Below, piece after piece: positions 37,402 to 45,850 of a DNA stretch of 64,000 nt. How positions within the stretch are numbered: position 1 is the stretch's first letter; the number at the start of each line of letters is the position of its first letter. Location: the NCBI RefSeq assembly GCF_016907535.1, contig NZ_JAFBCF010000001.1, forward strand, positions 3,968,001 to 4,032,000, given 5' to 3'. The notes beneath the pieces are model-generated. The model saw only the letters and a list, made by a program, of their open reading frames with translations. It searched no databases and was not told where the DNA came from. Position numbers and translations under genes: made by a program. The stretch is from Microlunatus panaciterrae (GTDB lineage Bacteria > Actinomycetota > Actinomycetes > Propionibacteriales > Propionibacteriaceae).

Positions 37402-38125
37402 CGCGGTCCCCCTCGTGCCGGGTGACGGGCACGTCGTGGCGGTGCAGGTGCGACACGTCATTGAACGTGACCAGCTGCCAGACCCGGTCCCCAGGCGGCC
37501 TGACCAGACGGCTCATCGAGACGTTGATGACCGGGGTCGTGGCGCCGATCTCGAGGATCTGCGCCTCCGTGAGCCGCTCGCAGACGTACCGGAAGGCCAG
37601 CACCATCGCATCGTGGCAGACCACCAGCACGCGTTGGCCTTCCTCGAGACGTTCCAGGTCGGCAAGGAACGAGCGGACACGCAGCACGAGATCGGCCCAC
37701 GACTCACCACCGGGAGGTCGGTGGTAGAACTTGCCGAGCCAGCGCCGCCGCTGAGCCTCGAACGGGAACCTGGCTTGGACACCACGGCTGGTCAGCAGGT
37801 CGAGGACACCCAGCTCGCGGTCGCGGAGCCGCTCGTCGACAGAGAACGGTAGCGCCAGACCGGCGGCCTGCAGGGCGATCTGGCCGGTCTGCACCGCGCG
37901 AGCGTACGGTGAGGACCAGACCGTTGTCGGCAGCTCGTGATCGGGCAGCTCTCGCAGCCCGGCACCCAACGCCCTGGCCTGCTCGATCCCGGTGTCCGAC
38001 AGCGGCACATCCGCATCCCGCTGCCCGATCTCGATGACCTCGGCACCTGCCGCCTCCGCCGCGGAAGCGGCCACGTTGCCCATGCTCTCGCCATGACGCA
38101 CCAGGAGAAGCTCTTCAACACCCAT
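37385..38125 (-). CDS. Histidine phosphatase (phosphoglycerate-mutase-like) family protein
   Basis: The 246-residue product has the catalytic LLLVRHGES motif at residues 6-14, SSPYARAVQTGQIAL, the acidic catalytic region DERLRDRELG and the second histidine in VLVVCHDAMV. The family covers many small phosphomonoesterases, so the substrate is unknown. The ATG follows a TAGGGT hexamer by six bases with no Shine-Dalgarno. It overlaps nnrD, which suggests a joint metabolite-repair or housekeeping unit; this is a weak inference. Confidence 0.9.
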   Translation of the reverse strand: MGVEELLLVRHGESMGNVAASAAEAAGAEVIEIGQRDADVPLSDTGIEQARALGAGLRELPDHELPTTVWSSPYARAVQTGQIALQAAGLALPFSVDERLRDRELGVLDLLTSRGVQARFPFEAQRRRWLGKFYHRPPGGESWADLVLRVRSFLADLERLEEGQRVLVVCHDAMVLAFRYVCERLTEAQILEIGATTPVINVSMSRLVRPPGDRVWQLVTFNDVSHLHRHDVPVTRHEGDRDVQPR

Positions 38126-38137
38126 ACGTCGACCCTA
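38126..38137 (-). promoter_or_regulatory. Leaderless-type -10 element (TAGGGT, 6-nt spacer) for the histidine phosphatase gene
   Basis: On the minus strand TAGGGT (38137-38132) is followed by six bases and the ATG at 38125. Confidence 0.5.
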
Positions 38138-38250
38138 ACGGCTGCCCAGGCCGGAGTCCGGTGAGGCGCCCCGGTGAGAGCTCAGTGACACGGTCGTCGT
38201 CGACCGGGGCGCGTGCACACGGCTGCGTGCAACCGGCACACCCTTCGCGC

Positions 38251-38262
38251 TAGCCTCGGACG
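38251..38262 (+). promoter_or_regulatory. Leaderless-type -10 element (TAGCCT, 6-nt spacer) for the NUDIX gene
   Basis: TAGCCT at 38251-38256 is followed by six bases and the ATG at 38263, with no Shine-Dalgarno sequence. Confidence 0.5.
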
Positions 38263-38796
38263 ATGCGGGCATGGGAGCAGGAGTTCGCGGAGCTGTTCGC
38301 ACCGAGGTTCATCGACTACGCCAGCGCCGACGTGCAGTTCTCGCTCGAGGCACCGCCGCCGGAGCTGGTGAGCCGCATCCATCTGGTCGCCAGAACGGGG
38401 GAGGGCAGCGTCATCGTCTGCGTCAACGACCTCGGGTGGCGCTTCCTGCCGGGCGGTACCCGTGAGCCGGGAGAGGAGCTCGCGGCCGGGCTGGACCGCG
38501 AGATCCGGGAGGAGGCGGGTGCGCGACGCATCGGTCCGTGGTCGGTGGTCGGCGCCTTCCGCGCCCAGATCCGAGCCCCCGAGCCCTATCGCCCGCACAT
38601 GCCGCATCCGGTCGCCTACTGGGCCTACGCCGTTGCCGACGTGCTGCTCGACGGCCTACCGACCAACCCGCCCGACGGTGAACAGGTCACGGAGGTGCTG
38701 GTGCTGCCGCCGGCCGACGCGGCAGACTTCCTGGCCGTGCACGACCCGATCCACGCCGACGTTGTCCGGCTGACCGCAGCCATGGGTCTGATCTGA
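38263..38796 (+). CDS. NUDIX hydrolase
   Basis: The 177-residue product carries a complete Nudix box, GTREPGEELAAGLDREIREE followed by AGA, at about residues 66-88. It fits the pattern G-x5-E-x7-R-E-U-x-E-E-x-G-U. Nudix enzymes hydrolyse a nucleoside diphosphate linked to another group with Mg2+; the substrate is unknown. The N-terminal 30 residues (RAWEQEFAELFAPRFIDYA) are helical and not part of the core. It is transcribed alone and divergently from the histidine phosphatase gene. Confidence 0.93.
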   Translation: MRAWEQEFAELFAPRFIDYASADVQFSLEAPPPELVSRIHLVARTGEGSVIVCVNDLGWRFLPGGTREPGEELAAGLDREIREEAGARRIGPWSVVGAFRAQIRAPEPYRPHMPHPVAYWAYAVADVLLDGLPTNPPDGEQVTEVLVLPPADAADFLAVHDPIHADVVRLTAAMGLI

Positions 38797-38878
38797 CCCC
38801 AGAACCGGCGTCCATCGACCGACCGTCCTGATGCGGACCCGCGGTCCGGCCTCACCGCGGTAGGCGTCAGCGTGACGG

Positions 38879-38890
38879 TAGCCTGCTCCA
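38879..38890 (+). promoter_or_regulatory. Leaderless-type -10 element (TAGCCT, 6-nt spacer) for the membrane protein gene
   Basis: TAGCCT at 38879-38884 is followed by six bases and the ATG at 38891. Confidence 0.5.
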
Positions 38891-39451
38891 ATGCTGACTC
38901 CCACCAGCCAGGAATCGGTGTCCTACCGACTCGAGGTCGTCTGGCGGCTGGTGCTGCGTTCCGCGCTGATGATCGAGGCTGCACTGCTGCTCGCGTCGCT
39001 GGCTGTACCGCTGCTCGGCCGTGACACCCACCCCGAGGACTCCGACCCTGGCGTCAGCACCAGACTGCTCGCGAGCCTCGCCGCGTACGTCACGGCGCAG
39101 CCGAACCAGTTCGGCGATCGCGACTCGCCTCCGGCCGACGTCCCGGGCGGGGTCTGGATGACCCGCATCGTGCTGGTGCTGCTACTGGTCGCACTGATCC
39201 TTGCCGCGGTCGCCACGTTCGGTCTCGCACTCGACCGCACCGGTCGGCCGACCCACATCCTCGCCCGGGCCGGCGGAACCCTGCTGCTCATCTCGGTCGG
39301 ACTTCTCGCCCTGGCCCAGATCTGGCTCTCCGACGACTATGTGGCAACACCGCTGCAGCCCCGCCTGTTGATGCCGGTTGCAGCCGGACTGTGGTTGCTG
39401 TCCGTCGCGACGGCGAAACGCCGGATGGACGAGCTCGACACCGCGCAGTGA
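38891..39451 (+). CDS. Hypothetical four-helix membrane protein
   Basis: The 186-residue product is not recognised with confidence. It has four hydrophobic segments: about 25-45 (ALMIEAALLLASLAVPLLG), 92-115 (IVLVLLLVALILAAVATFGL), 125-143 (GGTLLLISVGLLALAQIWL) and 158-172. A polar extracytoplasmic-type loop of about 45 residues lies after the first. Start and promoter spacing support a real leaderless gene. It converges on the sulfate operon; a short dyad TGAGCC-GTC-GGCTCA (39472-39486) lies between the two stops. Confidence 0.75.
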   Translation: MLTPTSQESVSYRLEVVWRLVLRSALMIEAALLLASLAVPLLGRDTHPEDSDPGVSTRLLASLAAYVTAQPNQFGDRDSPPADVPGGVWMTRIVLVLLLVALILAAVATFGLALDRTGRPTHILARAGGTLLLISVGLLALAQIWLSDDYVATPLQPRLLMPVAAGLWLLSVATAKRRMDELDTAQ

Positions 39452-39483
39452 CGATCACGCCTGGGAGACGGTGAGCCGTCGGC

Positions 39484-40296
39484 TCAGGCGCTGACCACGC
39501 TGAGGTGTCGGACCGGGGCCGCCTCCTCCGGCTCAGCCGCCTCGACGCCCTGGTCGACATCGACCAGATCGATGGCGGCAACCACATACCGGCTGAGCGC
39601 TGCGTGCGCGATCTCGGGCTCGGCACCCAGTGGAGCGGACACGGCGACGGCACCGGCCTCGTACGCCAGCTCCGCCTGCCGGGTGTACAACAGACCCGGT
39701 GCCAGGAACCAGCCGCCGACCGCGATGTGCCGGCGACCCTGCGCCCGGAGGCTGCGAACGGCCTCGGCAGTGGACGGACCGGACACGGTCGCGAAGGCGG
39801 TGACACAGGGCAGCTTGTGGTGGGTCGCCCACTGCCGGGCCCGGCGGGCCACCAGCGCATTGCTCCGGACGTCGGAGCTGCCCGCTGCGGCGAACACCAG
39901 TCCGTCCAGCTCGGTGACGCGTCGGGACCGCAGCGCGTCGCGGAGCCGGCGGTCGACGATCGACAGCAGGCTGGCGTCCGGGCCGATCGGGCTGGACGCG
40001 GTCACCCGCAGGCCGGGATGGTTCGCCTGCACCTTGGCCACCAGCGCCGGCACCTCGACCCTGGCCTTGAACGCGTCGGAGAGCAGCAGCGGGACGAAGA
40101 CGACCTCCTGGACGCCACGCTTTACCAGCTTGCTGATCACCTGCGGTCCACTCGGCGGGCAGTGGTCGAGAAAGGCCACATGCACGTCGAGCTCGGGCCG
40201 GAGCCGGTTGAGCTCGGCCCGAAGCTCGTGGCTGACCTGGGCGACCCGCGGGTCGCTGGATCCGTAGCCCAGCAGGATAAGTGAAGGAGCGGTCAT
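39484..40296 (-). CDS. Sirohydrochlorin chelatase (CbiX-type)
   Basis: The 270-residue product has two tandem CbiX-like halves. The first begins SLILLGYGSSDPRVAQVSHE and includes VVFVPLLLSDAFKARVEVP with the metal-site residues. The second includes GLVFAAAGSSDVRSNALV and IAVGGWFLAPGLLY. It should insert Fe2+ into sirohydrochlorin to make siroheme for the sulfite reductase encoded at the head of the same operon. ATG 40296 overlaps the cysN stop and follows GGAAAGGAAG. The C-terminal 30 residues are acidic and variable. Confidence 0.9.
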   Translation of the reverse strand: MTAPSLILLGYGSSDPRVAQVSHELRAELNRLRPELDVHVAFLDHCPPSGPQVISKLVKRGVQEVVFVPLLLSDAFKARVEVPALVAKVQANHPGLRVTASSPIGPDASLLSIVDRRLRDALRSRRVTELDGLVFAAAGSSDVRSNALVARRARQWATHHKLPCVTAFATVSGPSTAEAVRSLRAQGRRHIAVGGWFLAPGLLYTRQAELAYEAGAVAVSAPLGAEPEIAHAALSRYVVAAIDLVDVDQGVEAAEPEEAAPVRHLSVVSA

Positions 40297-41681
40297 GATG
40301 CTTCCTTTCCGGGGGTGTGCTGATGTGGCGGTGGGGCCAGGGCGGAGACACCCGCCATGCCCGCGCCGAGCGTCCAGCCGTCCGCCTCGTCGACGATGAT
40401 GAAGGAGCCGGTGGTGCGATGTTCGCGGTAGGGGTCGATCGGCAGCGGCGAGGCCAGCGCCAGCCGAACCCGCCCGATGTCGTTCAGGCCGAGGGCGTCG
40501 GCGTCCACCCACTCCGGCAACGCGCCCGGCAGAGTGTCCAGGTCGAGAGTGGCGTCGATCGACTTGACGATGGCCTTCGTGATCGACGTGCCGTGCTGCA
40601 CCAGCACCCGGGCGCCGACCGCGAGCGTGCGCTCGGCCAGCCAGCAGACGGTCGCGTTGACCTCGCGTACCGGTGCCGGCGGGGCATCGGTGGCAGCCAG
40701 GATGTCGCCGCGGGACACGTCAAGGTCCTGGGTCAGCCGCAGCACGACCGACTGGCCGGCGACCGCCACCTGCAGCGGACCGTCCGGGGTGTCGATGCCG
40801 GCGACCGTGGCGTGTGAGCCCCTGGGCAGCACGACCACCTCCTCACCGACCGACACCCGGCCGGATTCGACCTTGCCGGCATAGCCGCGGTAGTCGCCGT
40901 CCACTGCCGGCAGCTGCGCGGCCCAGGGCGCGGACGGTGCCTGCTGCGGACGGATGACGAGCTGCACCGGGAACCGGAACTCCGATCCCACGGCCCGCCG
41001 GGTGTCGTCGACGGTCTCCAGAAAACCGAGCACCGTCGGCCCCTCGTACCAGGCCGTCCGCGCCGAGTGGGTGGCGACGTTGTCGCCCTCGGTCGCCGAC
41101 ACCGGGATGCAGCGCGAGTCGACCAGACCGAAGCTGCGGGCCAGCACCGAGAACTCGGTGGCGATCCGGGTGAACACCTCCTCGGAGTAGTCGACCAGGT
41201 CGATCTTGTTGACGACCAGCACGACGTGCGGCACCCGCAGCAGCGAGGCCACCGCAAGGTGGCGTCGGGTCTGCTCGACCACACCGTTGCGGGCGTCGAC
41301 GAGCAATACGATCACGTCCGCGGTGGACGAGCCGGTGACCGTGTTGCGGGTGTACTGCACATGCCCCGGGCAGTCGGCCAGGATGAACTTGCGGGCGGGT
41401 GTGGCGAAGTAGCGGTAGGCGACATCGATCGTGATGCCCTGCTCGCGCTCGGCCCGAAGACCGTCGGTGAGCAGTGCCAGGTCGGCGCGGGCCAGGCCGC
41501 GACGCTTGCTGACCATCTCCACATGGTCCAGGGTGTCGCTGAGCACCGAGTTGGTGTCAAACAGCAGCCGGCCGACCAGAGTGGACTTCCCGTCGTCGAC
41601 GGAGCCGGCCGTCGCCAACCGGAGCAGGGTCCGGCCGGGGGTCGCCGTCCTCGGTGCTGGGCGTGTCACAGTGCCGGGCAT
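40293..41681 (-). CDS. cysN: Sulfate adenylyltransferase subunit 1 (GTPase)
   Basis: The 462-residue GTPase drives APS synthesis with CysD. EF-Tu-like motifs are visible: the P-loop LATAGSVDDGKSTLVGRL (about 22-39), the switch region REQGITIDVAYRYF, DCPGH and VVNKIDLVDYS. Beta-barrel domains follow, ending TTGSFIIVDEADGWTLGAGM. No fused APS kinase domain is present, matching the separate cysC. Its start overlaps the cysD stop by one base (TGATG), with AGAAGGAAGG inside the end of cysD. Confidence 0.96.
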   Translation of the reverse strand: MPGTVTRPAPRTATPGRTLLRLATAGSVDDGKSTLVGRLLFDTNSVLSDTLDHVEMVSKRRGLARADLALLTDGLRAEREQGITIDVAYRYFATPARKFILADCPGHVQYTRNTVTGSSTADVIVLLVDARNGVVEQTRRHLAVASLLRVPHVVLVVNKIDLVDYSEEVFTRIATEFSVLARSFGLVDSRCIPVSATEGDNVATHSARTAWYEGPTVLGFLETVDDTRRAVGSEFRFPVQLVIRPQQAPSAPWAAQLPAVDGDYRGYAGKVESGRVSVGEEVVVLPRGSHATVAGIDTPDGPLQVAVAGQSVVLRLTQDLDVSRGDILAATDAPPAPVREVNATVCWLAERTLAVGARVLVQHGTSITKAIVKSIDATLDLDTLPGALPEWVDADALGLNDIGRVRLALASPLPIDPYREHRTTGSFIIVDEADGWTLGAGMAGVSALAPPPHQHTPGKEAS

Positions 41682-42613
41682 CAGAAATAGCCTTCCTTCT
41701 TGCGATCCTCCATGGCCGCCTCGGACAGACGGTCGTCTGCGCGGGTGGCGCCCCGCTCGGTCAGCCGGCTGGTGCCCACCTCGGTGATCACATCCGCGAC
41801 GGTCGTCGCCTCGGACAGCACAGCGGCCGTGCAGGACATATCGCCGACGGTCCGGTAGCGCACCGACCGGAGCTCGGTCCGCTCCCCATCCCGCACCGGA
41901 GTGACCCGGGTGATCGCCACCCACATGCCGTCGCGCTCGACCACCTCACGCTGGTGGGCGTAGTAGATGGACGGCAGCGCGATCTTCTCCGCCTCGATGT
42001 AGTCCCAGACATCCAGCTCGGTCCAGTTGGACAACGGGAAGACCCGGACGTGCTCCCCGGGCAGGTGTCGGCCGTTGTACAGCGACCAGAGCTCGGGCCG
42101 CTGGTTGCGGGGATCCCACTGCCCGAACTCATCCCTGAGGCTGTAGACCCGCTCCTTGGCGCGGGCCCGCTCCTCGTCCCGACGGCCGCCGCCGAAGACG
42201 GCGTCATGTTTGCCTTCGGTGATCGCGTCCAGCAACGGGACGGTCTGCAACGGGTTGCGGGTGCCGTCCGGTCGCTCGCGCAGCCGGCCGTCGTCGATGT
42301 AGTCCTGCACCGAGGCAACCTTCAACCGAGCACCGTAGAAGGCGACGGCCTCGTCCCGGAAGGCGAGCACCTCGTCGAAGTTGTGACCTGTGTCGACGTG
42401 CAGGAGTTCGAACGGCACCGGCGAAGGCCAGAAGGCCTTGGCTGCCAGGTGCAGCATCACCACCGAGTCCTTGCCGCCGGAGAACAGCATCACCGGGGAC
42501 GCGAAGGTCGAGGCCACCTCGCGGAAGATGTGGATCGACTCCGACTCGAGCGCCTGCAGCTCGGTCAGCGGCCGAAGCCCGTCGAAGGCGGCGGCGGTCT
42601 GGTTGGTGCTCAT
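41681..42613 (-). CDS. cysD: Sulfate adenylyltransferase subunit 2
   Basis: The 310-residue catalytic subunit forms adenosine 5'-phosphosulfate from ATP and sulfate. The PP-loop MLFSGGKDSVVMLHLA (about 41-56), HVDTGHNFDEVLAFRD, AVFGGGRRDEERARAKER and VFPLSNWTELDVWDYI are all present. ATG 42613 overlaps the cysC stop by one base (TGATG). GTG 42616 is one codon upstream but closer to the GGGAAGGGA site than normal. Confidence 0.97.
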   Translation of the reverse strand: MSTNQTAAAFDGLRPLTELQALESESIHIFREVASTFASPVMLFSGGKDSVVMLHLAAKAFWPSPVPFELLHVDTGHNFDEVLAFRDEAVAFYGARLKVASVQDYIDDGRLRERPDGTRNPLQTVPLLDAITEGKHDAVFGGGRRDEERARAKERVYSLRDEFGQWDPRNQRPELWSLYNGRHLPGEHVRVFPLSNWTELDVWDYIEAEKIALPSIYYAHQREVVERDGMWVAITRVTPVRDGERTELRSVRYRTVGDMSCTAAVLSEATTVADVITEVGTSRLTERGATRADDRLSEAAMEDRKKEGYF

Positions 42614-43206
42614 CACAGGTCCCTTCCCAGCACGGTGGTGACCAGCGAGCTGGCCAGGTCCACCGCAGTCTCAAGATCAACTTCAGCGGTGTCCAGCACC
42701 AGCTCGGCAGTCTTCGGCTCCTCGTAGGGGTCATCGACCCCGGTCATGCCCTGGATCTCGCCGCGGCGCGCCTTCGCGTACAGACCCTTGACGTCGCGGC
42801 TCTCGGCCACTGCGGCGGAGGTGGACACAAAGACCTCGGCAAACGGCACATCGTGCTCAGCATGATCATCTCGGACCGCGCCCCGGGTCTCGCGGTAAGG
42901 GGCGATCACCGGCACCAGGACGATCACGCCGTGGCCGGCCAGCAGCCGGGCCACCCAGCCGATTCGCTTGACGTTGATGTCGCGGTCCTCGCGGCTGAAA
43001 CCGAGGCCGGCCGACAGATGTGGTCGAACCTCGTCGCCGTCGAGCACCTGGACCTTGGCTCCGGCATCACGCAGCCTGCTTGCGAGTGCATGTGCGATCG
43101 TCGACTTGCCCGCCGACGGCAGGCCGGTGAACCAGACGGTGGCTCCCGACGTCGGCCGTCGGTCGAGAACGGAGCCGATCCGCTCGTCGGTCAGATCGGA
43201 GGTCAT
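42613..43206 (-). CDS. cysC: Adenylylsulfate (APS) kinase
   Basis: The 197-residue kinase phosphorylates APS to PAPS. The P-loop WFTGLPSAGKSTIAHAL is at about 25-41; VLDGDEVRPHLSAGLGFSRE and DINVKRIGWVARLLAGHGV and the lid region DVKGLYAKARRGEI follow. ATG 43206 overlaps the cysH stop (ATGA). Its presence beside an APS-type reductase means PAPS may serve sulfation or an alternative route; the same gene set occurs in Streptomyces. Confidence 0.95.
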   Translation of the reverse strand: MTSDLTDERIGSVLDRRPTSGATVWFTGLPSAGKSTIAHALASRLRDAGAKVQVLDGDEVRPHLSAGLGFSREDRDINVKRIGWVARLLAGHGVIVLVPVIAPYRETRGAVRDDHAEHDVPFAEVFVSTSAAVAESRDVKGLYAKARRGEIQGMTGVDDPYEEPKTAELVLDTAEVDLETAVDLASSLVTTVLGRDL

Positions 43207-43892
43207 TGCAGAATCCCACATTCGGTCTTGGCCAAGCCGGCCCAACGGCCGCTTCTGGGGTCGTCGGAGGTGGCCGGCAGGGTGCACGGCGCGCAGCCGA
43301 TCGAGGTGTAGCCGTCGTCGAGCAGCGGGTTGACCATCAAGGCGTTGGTCTCGATGTAGTCCGCCACCTGCTCGTCGCTCCAGCGGGCGAGCGGTGCCAC
43401 CCGGACCAACCGGCGGCGTGCGTCCCAAGAGACCACCGGGGTGCCGGCTCTCGTCGGTCCGTCTGCACGCCGAAGACCGCTGGCCCAGGCCGCGTACGGC
43501 TCGAGGGCGCGCCCGAGCGGGGCAACCTTGCGCATCCCACAGCAGCGGTCAGGGTCACGGGCGAACAGGTCCTCACCGTATTGGGCGTCCTGTTCGGCCA
43601 CGGTGAGCTCCGGCGTGACGTTGATGACGTTCACGTCGTACACCGACTGGACCGCGTCCCGGGTGCCGATCGTCTCGACGAAGTGGTAGCCGGTGTCCAG
43701 GAACACGACGTCGATCCCCGGCGCCACCTTGGCCGCGAGGTCGATCAGCACGGTGTCGGTCATTGACGAGGTCAGCACCAGACGGGAGCCGAACTCGTCG
43801 TGCGCCCAGGTGAGGATCTCCTCAGCGCTGGCGTCCTCGAGATCGTGGGCTGCGGTCAGCGCCAGCTCGCTCAGGTCGGTCGTCGTGCTCAT
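43203..43892 (-). CDS. cysH: Adenylylsulfate (APS/PAPS) reductase, iron-sulfur type
   Basis: The 229-residue enzyme reduces APS to sulfite and AMP. The PP-loop-like LTSSMTDTVLIDLAAK and FLDTGYHFVET are seen, with the four [4Fe-4S] cysteines in RCCGMRKVAPL and GCAPCT. These mark it as the APS-using, cluster-bearing class. The catalytic cysteine is in the C-terminal KTECGIL. ATG 43892 (MSTTTDLSEL) overlaps the stop of the upstream zinc-ribbon gene. The longer frame runs over that gene and is rejected. Confidence 0.95.
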   Translation of the reverse strand: MSTTTDLSELALTAAHDLEDASAEEILTWAHDEFGSRLVLTSSMTDTVLIDLAAKVAPGIDVVFLDTGYHFVETIGTRDAVQSVYDVNVINVTPELTVAEQDAQYGEDLFARDPDRCCGMRKVAPLGRALEPYAAWASGLRRADGPTRAGTPVVSWDARRRLVRVAPLARWSDEQVADYIETNALMVNPLLDDGYTSIGCAPCTLPATSDDPRSGRWAGLAKTECGILQ

Positions 43893-44038
43893 CGCGACAC
43901 CAGCCCCAGGAACCTGACGGCGAAGGCGCGCCGGCAGCTGCGGCACTCCCAGCCGCCCTCCTCGATGGGGAAGAGGTCCTCTTCGGCGCAGTACGGGCAG
44001 TACAGCACGGCCTGCCGAGACGCGGTGGTCTCGCTCAT
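43889..44038 (-). CDS. Small zinc-ribbon protein of the sulfate operon
   Basis: The 49-residue product has a four-cysteine ribbon, CPYC (residues 14-17) and CRSC (32-35), separated by an acidic loop, and ends FAVRFLGLVSR. Similar tiny proteins lie between sir and cysH in other actinobacterial sulfate operons. The function is not established; delivery of sulfide or of an electron carrier is only a guess. It starts 13 bp after the sir stop and overlaps cysH (ATGA). Confidence 0.8.
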   Translation of the reverse strand: MSETTASRQAVLYCPYCAEEDLFPIEEGGWECRSCRRAFAVRFLGLVSR

Positions 44039-44051
44039 CGGGAGACCCCGG

Positions 44052-45746
44052 TCATGACAGCTCCGCCGCTTCGGCCCGGGACGCCCACTGCGGGAATCGC
44101 TCGCCGTCCCGGCGACCGTCCAGATAGTTGCGGGCCAGCCGCTCGACGTAGTCGGGCAACTCCGCGGCGGTGACCTTGTGACCACGCAGCTTGCGACCGA
44201 AGCCGGCATCGAGGCCGAGACCGCCGCCCAGGTGGACCTGGAACCCCTCGACCGGCTCCCCGTCCGGCCCGGGCACCAGCTGACCCTTCAGCCCGATGTC
44301 GGCGACCTGGATCCGGGCGCAGGAGTTGGGGCACCCGTTGATGTTCACGGTGATGGGGGAGTCCAACGCACCCAGCCGCTTCTCCAGCTCGTCGGCGACC
44401 CGGGTGGCCAGCGCCTTGGTCTCTACGATGGCGAGCTTGCAGTATTCGATTCCGGTGCAGGCCAGCACCGACCGACGCCAGGTGCGGGGGTCAGCCGACA
44501 GACCGAGGACCTCCATCTCGCCGATCAGGGAGTCGACCCGGTCCTCGGCCACATCGAGGACCAGCAGCTTCTGCATCGGGGTGGTGCGCAGCCGGGACGA
44601 GCCGTGGGCCTCGGTGACATTGGCGATCTTGACCAGCGTCTCACCGCTGACCCGGCCGGCCGAGGCCGAGAAGCCGACGAAGAACCGCCCGTCCTGCTGC
44701 CGGTTTACTCCGACGTGGTCGCCCGGACGGTCGGGGGTGGCCGGCGCCGGGCCGTCGATGAGGGTGCGGTGCAGATATTCCGTCTCCAGCACCTGACGGA
44801 ACTTCTCCGGCCCCCAGTCGGCGACCAGGAACTTCAGCCGCGCCCGGGTCCGGAGCCGGCGGTAGCCGTAGTCCCGGAACACCCCGGTCACACCGGCCCA
44901 GACCTCGGCGACCTCGGTCAGCGGCACCCAGGCGCCGAGTCGTTGGGCCAGCATCGGGTTGGTGGACAGGCCGCCGCCGACCCACAGGTCGAAGCCAGGA
45001 CCGTGCTCCGGATGGTGGACACCGACGAACGCGATGTCGTTGATCTCCGGTACGACGTCCTGCAGCGGATGCCCGGTCAGCGCGGTCTTGTACTTCCGGG
45101 GCAGGTTGGAGAACTGGGGGTCGCCGATGTAGCGCTCGGCGATCTCCCGGATGGCGGGCGTCGGGTCGATGATCTCGTCAGCGGCGATGCCGGCAACAGG
45201 CGAGCCGAGGATGACCCGTGGGCAGTCGCCGCACGCCTCGGTGGTGGACAGGCCAACCTCGTCCAGGCGGCGCCAGATCTCGGGCACGTCCTCGATCCGG
45301 ATCCAGTGCAGCTGGATGTTCTGCCGGTCGGTGATGTCGGCGGTGCCCCGGGCGAACTCCACCGAGATCTGGCCGATCACCCGCAGCTGCTGCGTTGTCA
45401 GCGCGCCGCCGTCGATCCGCACCCGCAGCATGAAGTACTTGTCCTCGAGCTGCTCCGGCTCGAGGGTGGCGGTCCGGCCGCCGTCGATGCCGGGCCGGCG
45501 CTGGGTGTAGAGGCCCATCCAACGGAACCGGCCCCGCAGGTCGGCGGGGTCGATGCTGTCGAACCCGTGCACCGCGTAGATGCTCTCGATCCGGCCGCGC
45601 ACGTTGAGCGGATTATCGTCCTTCTTCTGCTGCTCGTTGGCGTTCAGCGGCTCACGGAATCCGAGGCCCCACTGGCCCTCGCCCTTCTTCCGGCGCGGGC
45701 GAGCGGTAGCGCCTGCGGTTCGGGTCTCGCCGGTTGTCGTGGTCAT
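44052..45746 (-). CDS. sir: Assimilatory sulfite reductase (siroheme/[4Fe-4S], ferredoxin type)
   Basis: The 564-residue enzyme reduces sulfite to sulfide with six electrons. It has the two-fold sulfite/nitrite reductase repeat. Siroheme/iron-sulfur cysteines are in VLACTGIEYCKLAIVETK and NINGCPNSCARIQVADIG. Arg/Lys residues of the sulfite pocket are in TADITDRQNIQLHW and RKYKTALTGH. In actinobacteria this family (also called NirA/SirA) is the sulfite reductase when it lies with cysH. ATG 45746 has GAGGACGAG just upstream. It is the first enzyme gene after the leader peptide. Confidence 0.94.
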   Translation of the reverse strand: MTTTTGETRTAGATARPRRKKGEGQWGLGFREPLNANEQQKKDDNPLNVRGRIESIYAVHGFDSIDPADLRGRFRWMGLYTQRRPGIDGGRTATLEPEQLEDKYFMLRVRIDGGALTTQQLRVIGQISVEFARGTADITDRQNIQLHWIRIEDVPEIWRRLDEVGLSTTEACGDCPRVILGSPVAGIAADEIIDPTPAIREIAERYIGDPQFSNLPRKYKTALTGHPLQDVVPEINDIAFVGVHHPEHGPGFDLWVGGGLSTNPMLAQRLGAWVPLTEVAEVWAGVTGVFRDYGYRRLRTRARLKFLVADWGPEKFRQVLETEYLHRTLIDGPAPATPDRPGDHVGVNRQQDGRFFVGFSASAGRVSGETLVKIANVTEAHGSSRLRTTPMQKLLVLDVAEDRVDSLIGEMEVLGLSADPRTWRRSVLACTGIEYCKLAIVETKALATRVADELEKRLGALDSPITVNINGCPNSCARIQVADIGLKGQLVPGPDGEPVEGFQVHLGGGLGLDAGFGRKLRGHKVTAAELPDYVERLARNYLDGRRDGERFPQWASRAEAAELS

Positions 45747-45850
45747 CTCGTCCTCAGTGTGGTGAGTCGCGGAGCGGCTGGAAGTCTGCTCAGGCACCTG
45801 CCTGCGTCAGCACGGCAGTGTGCTGCGATGGTGCTGAGCGCGTGGTCGTC

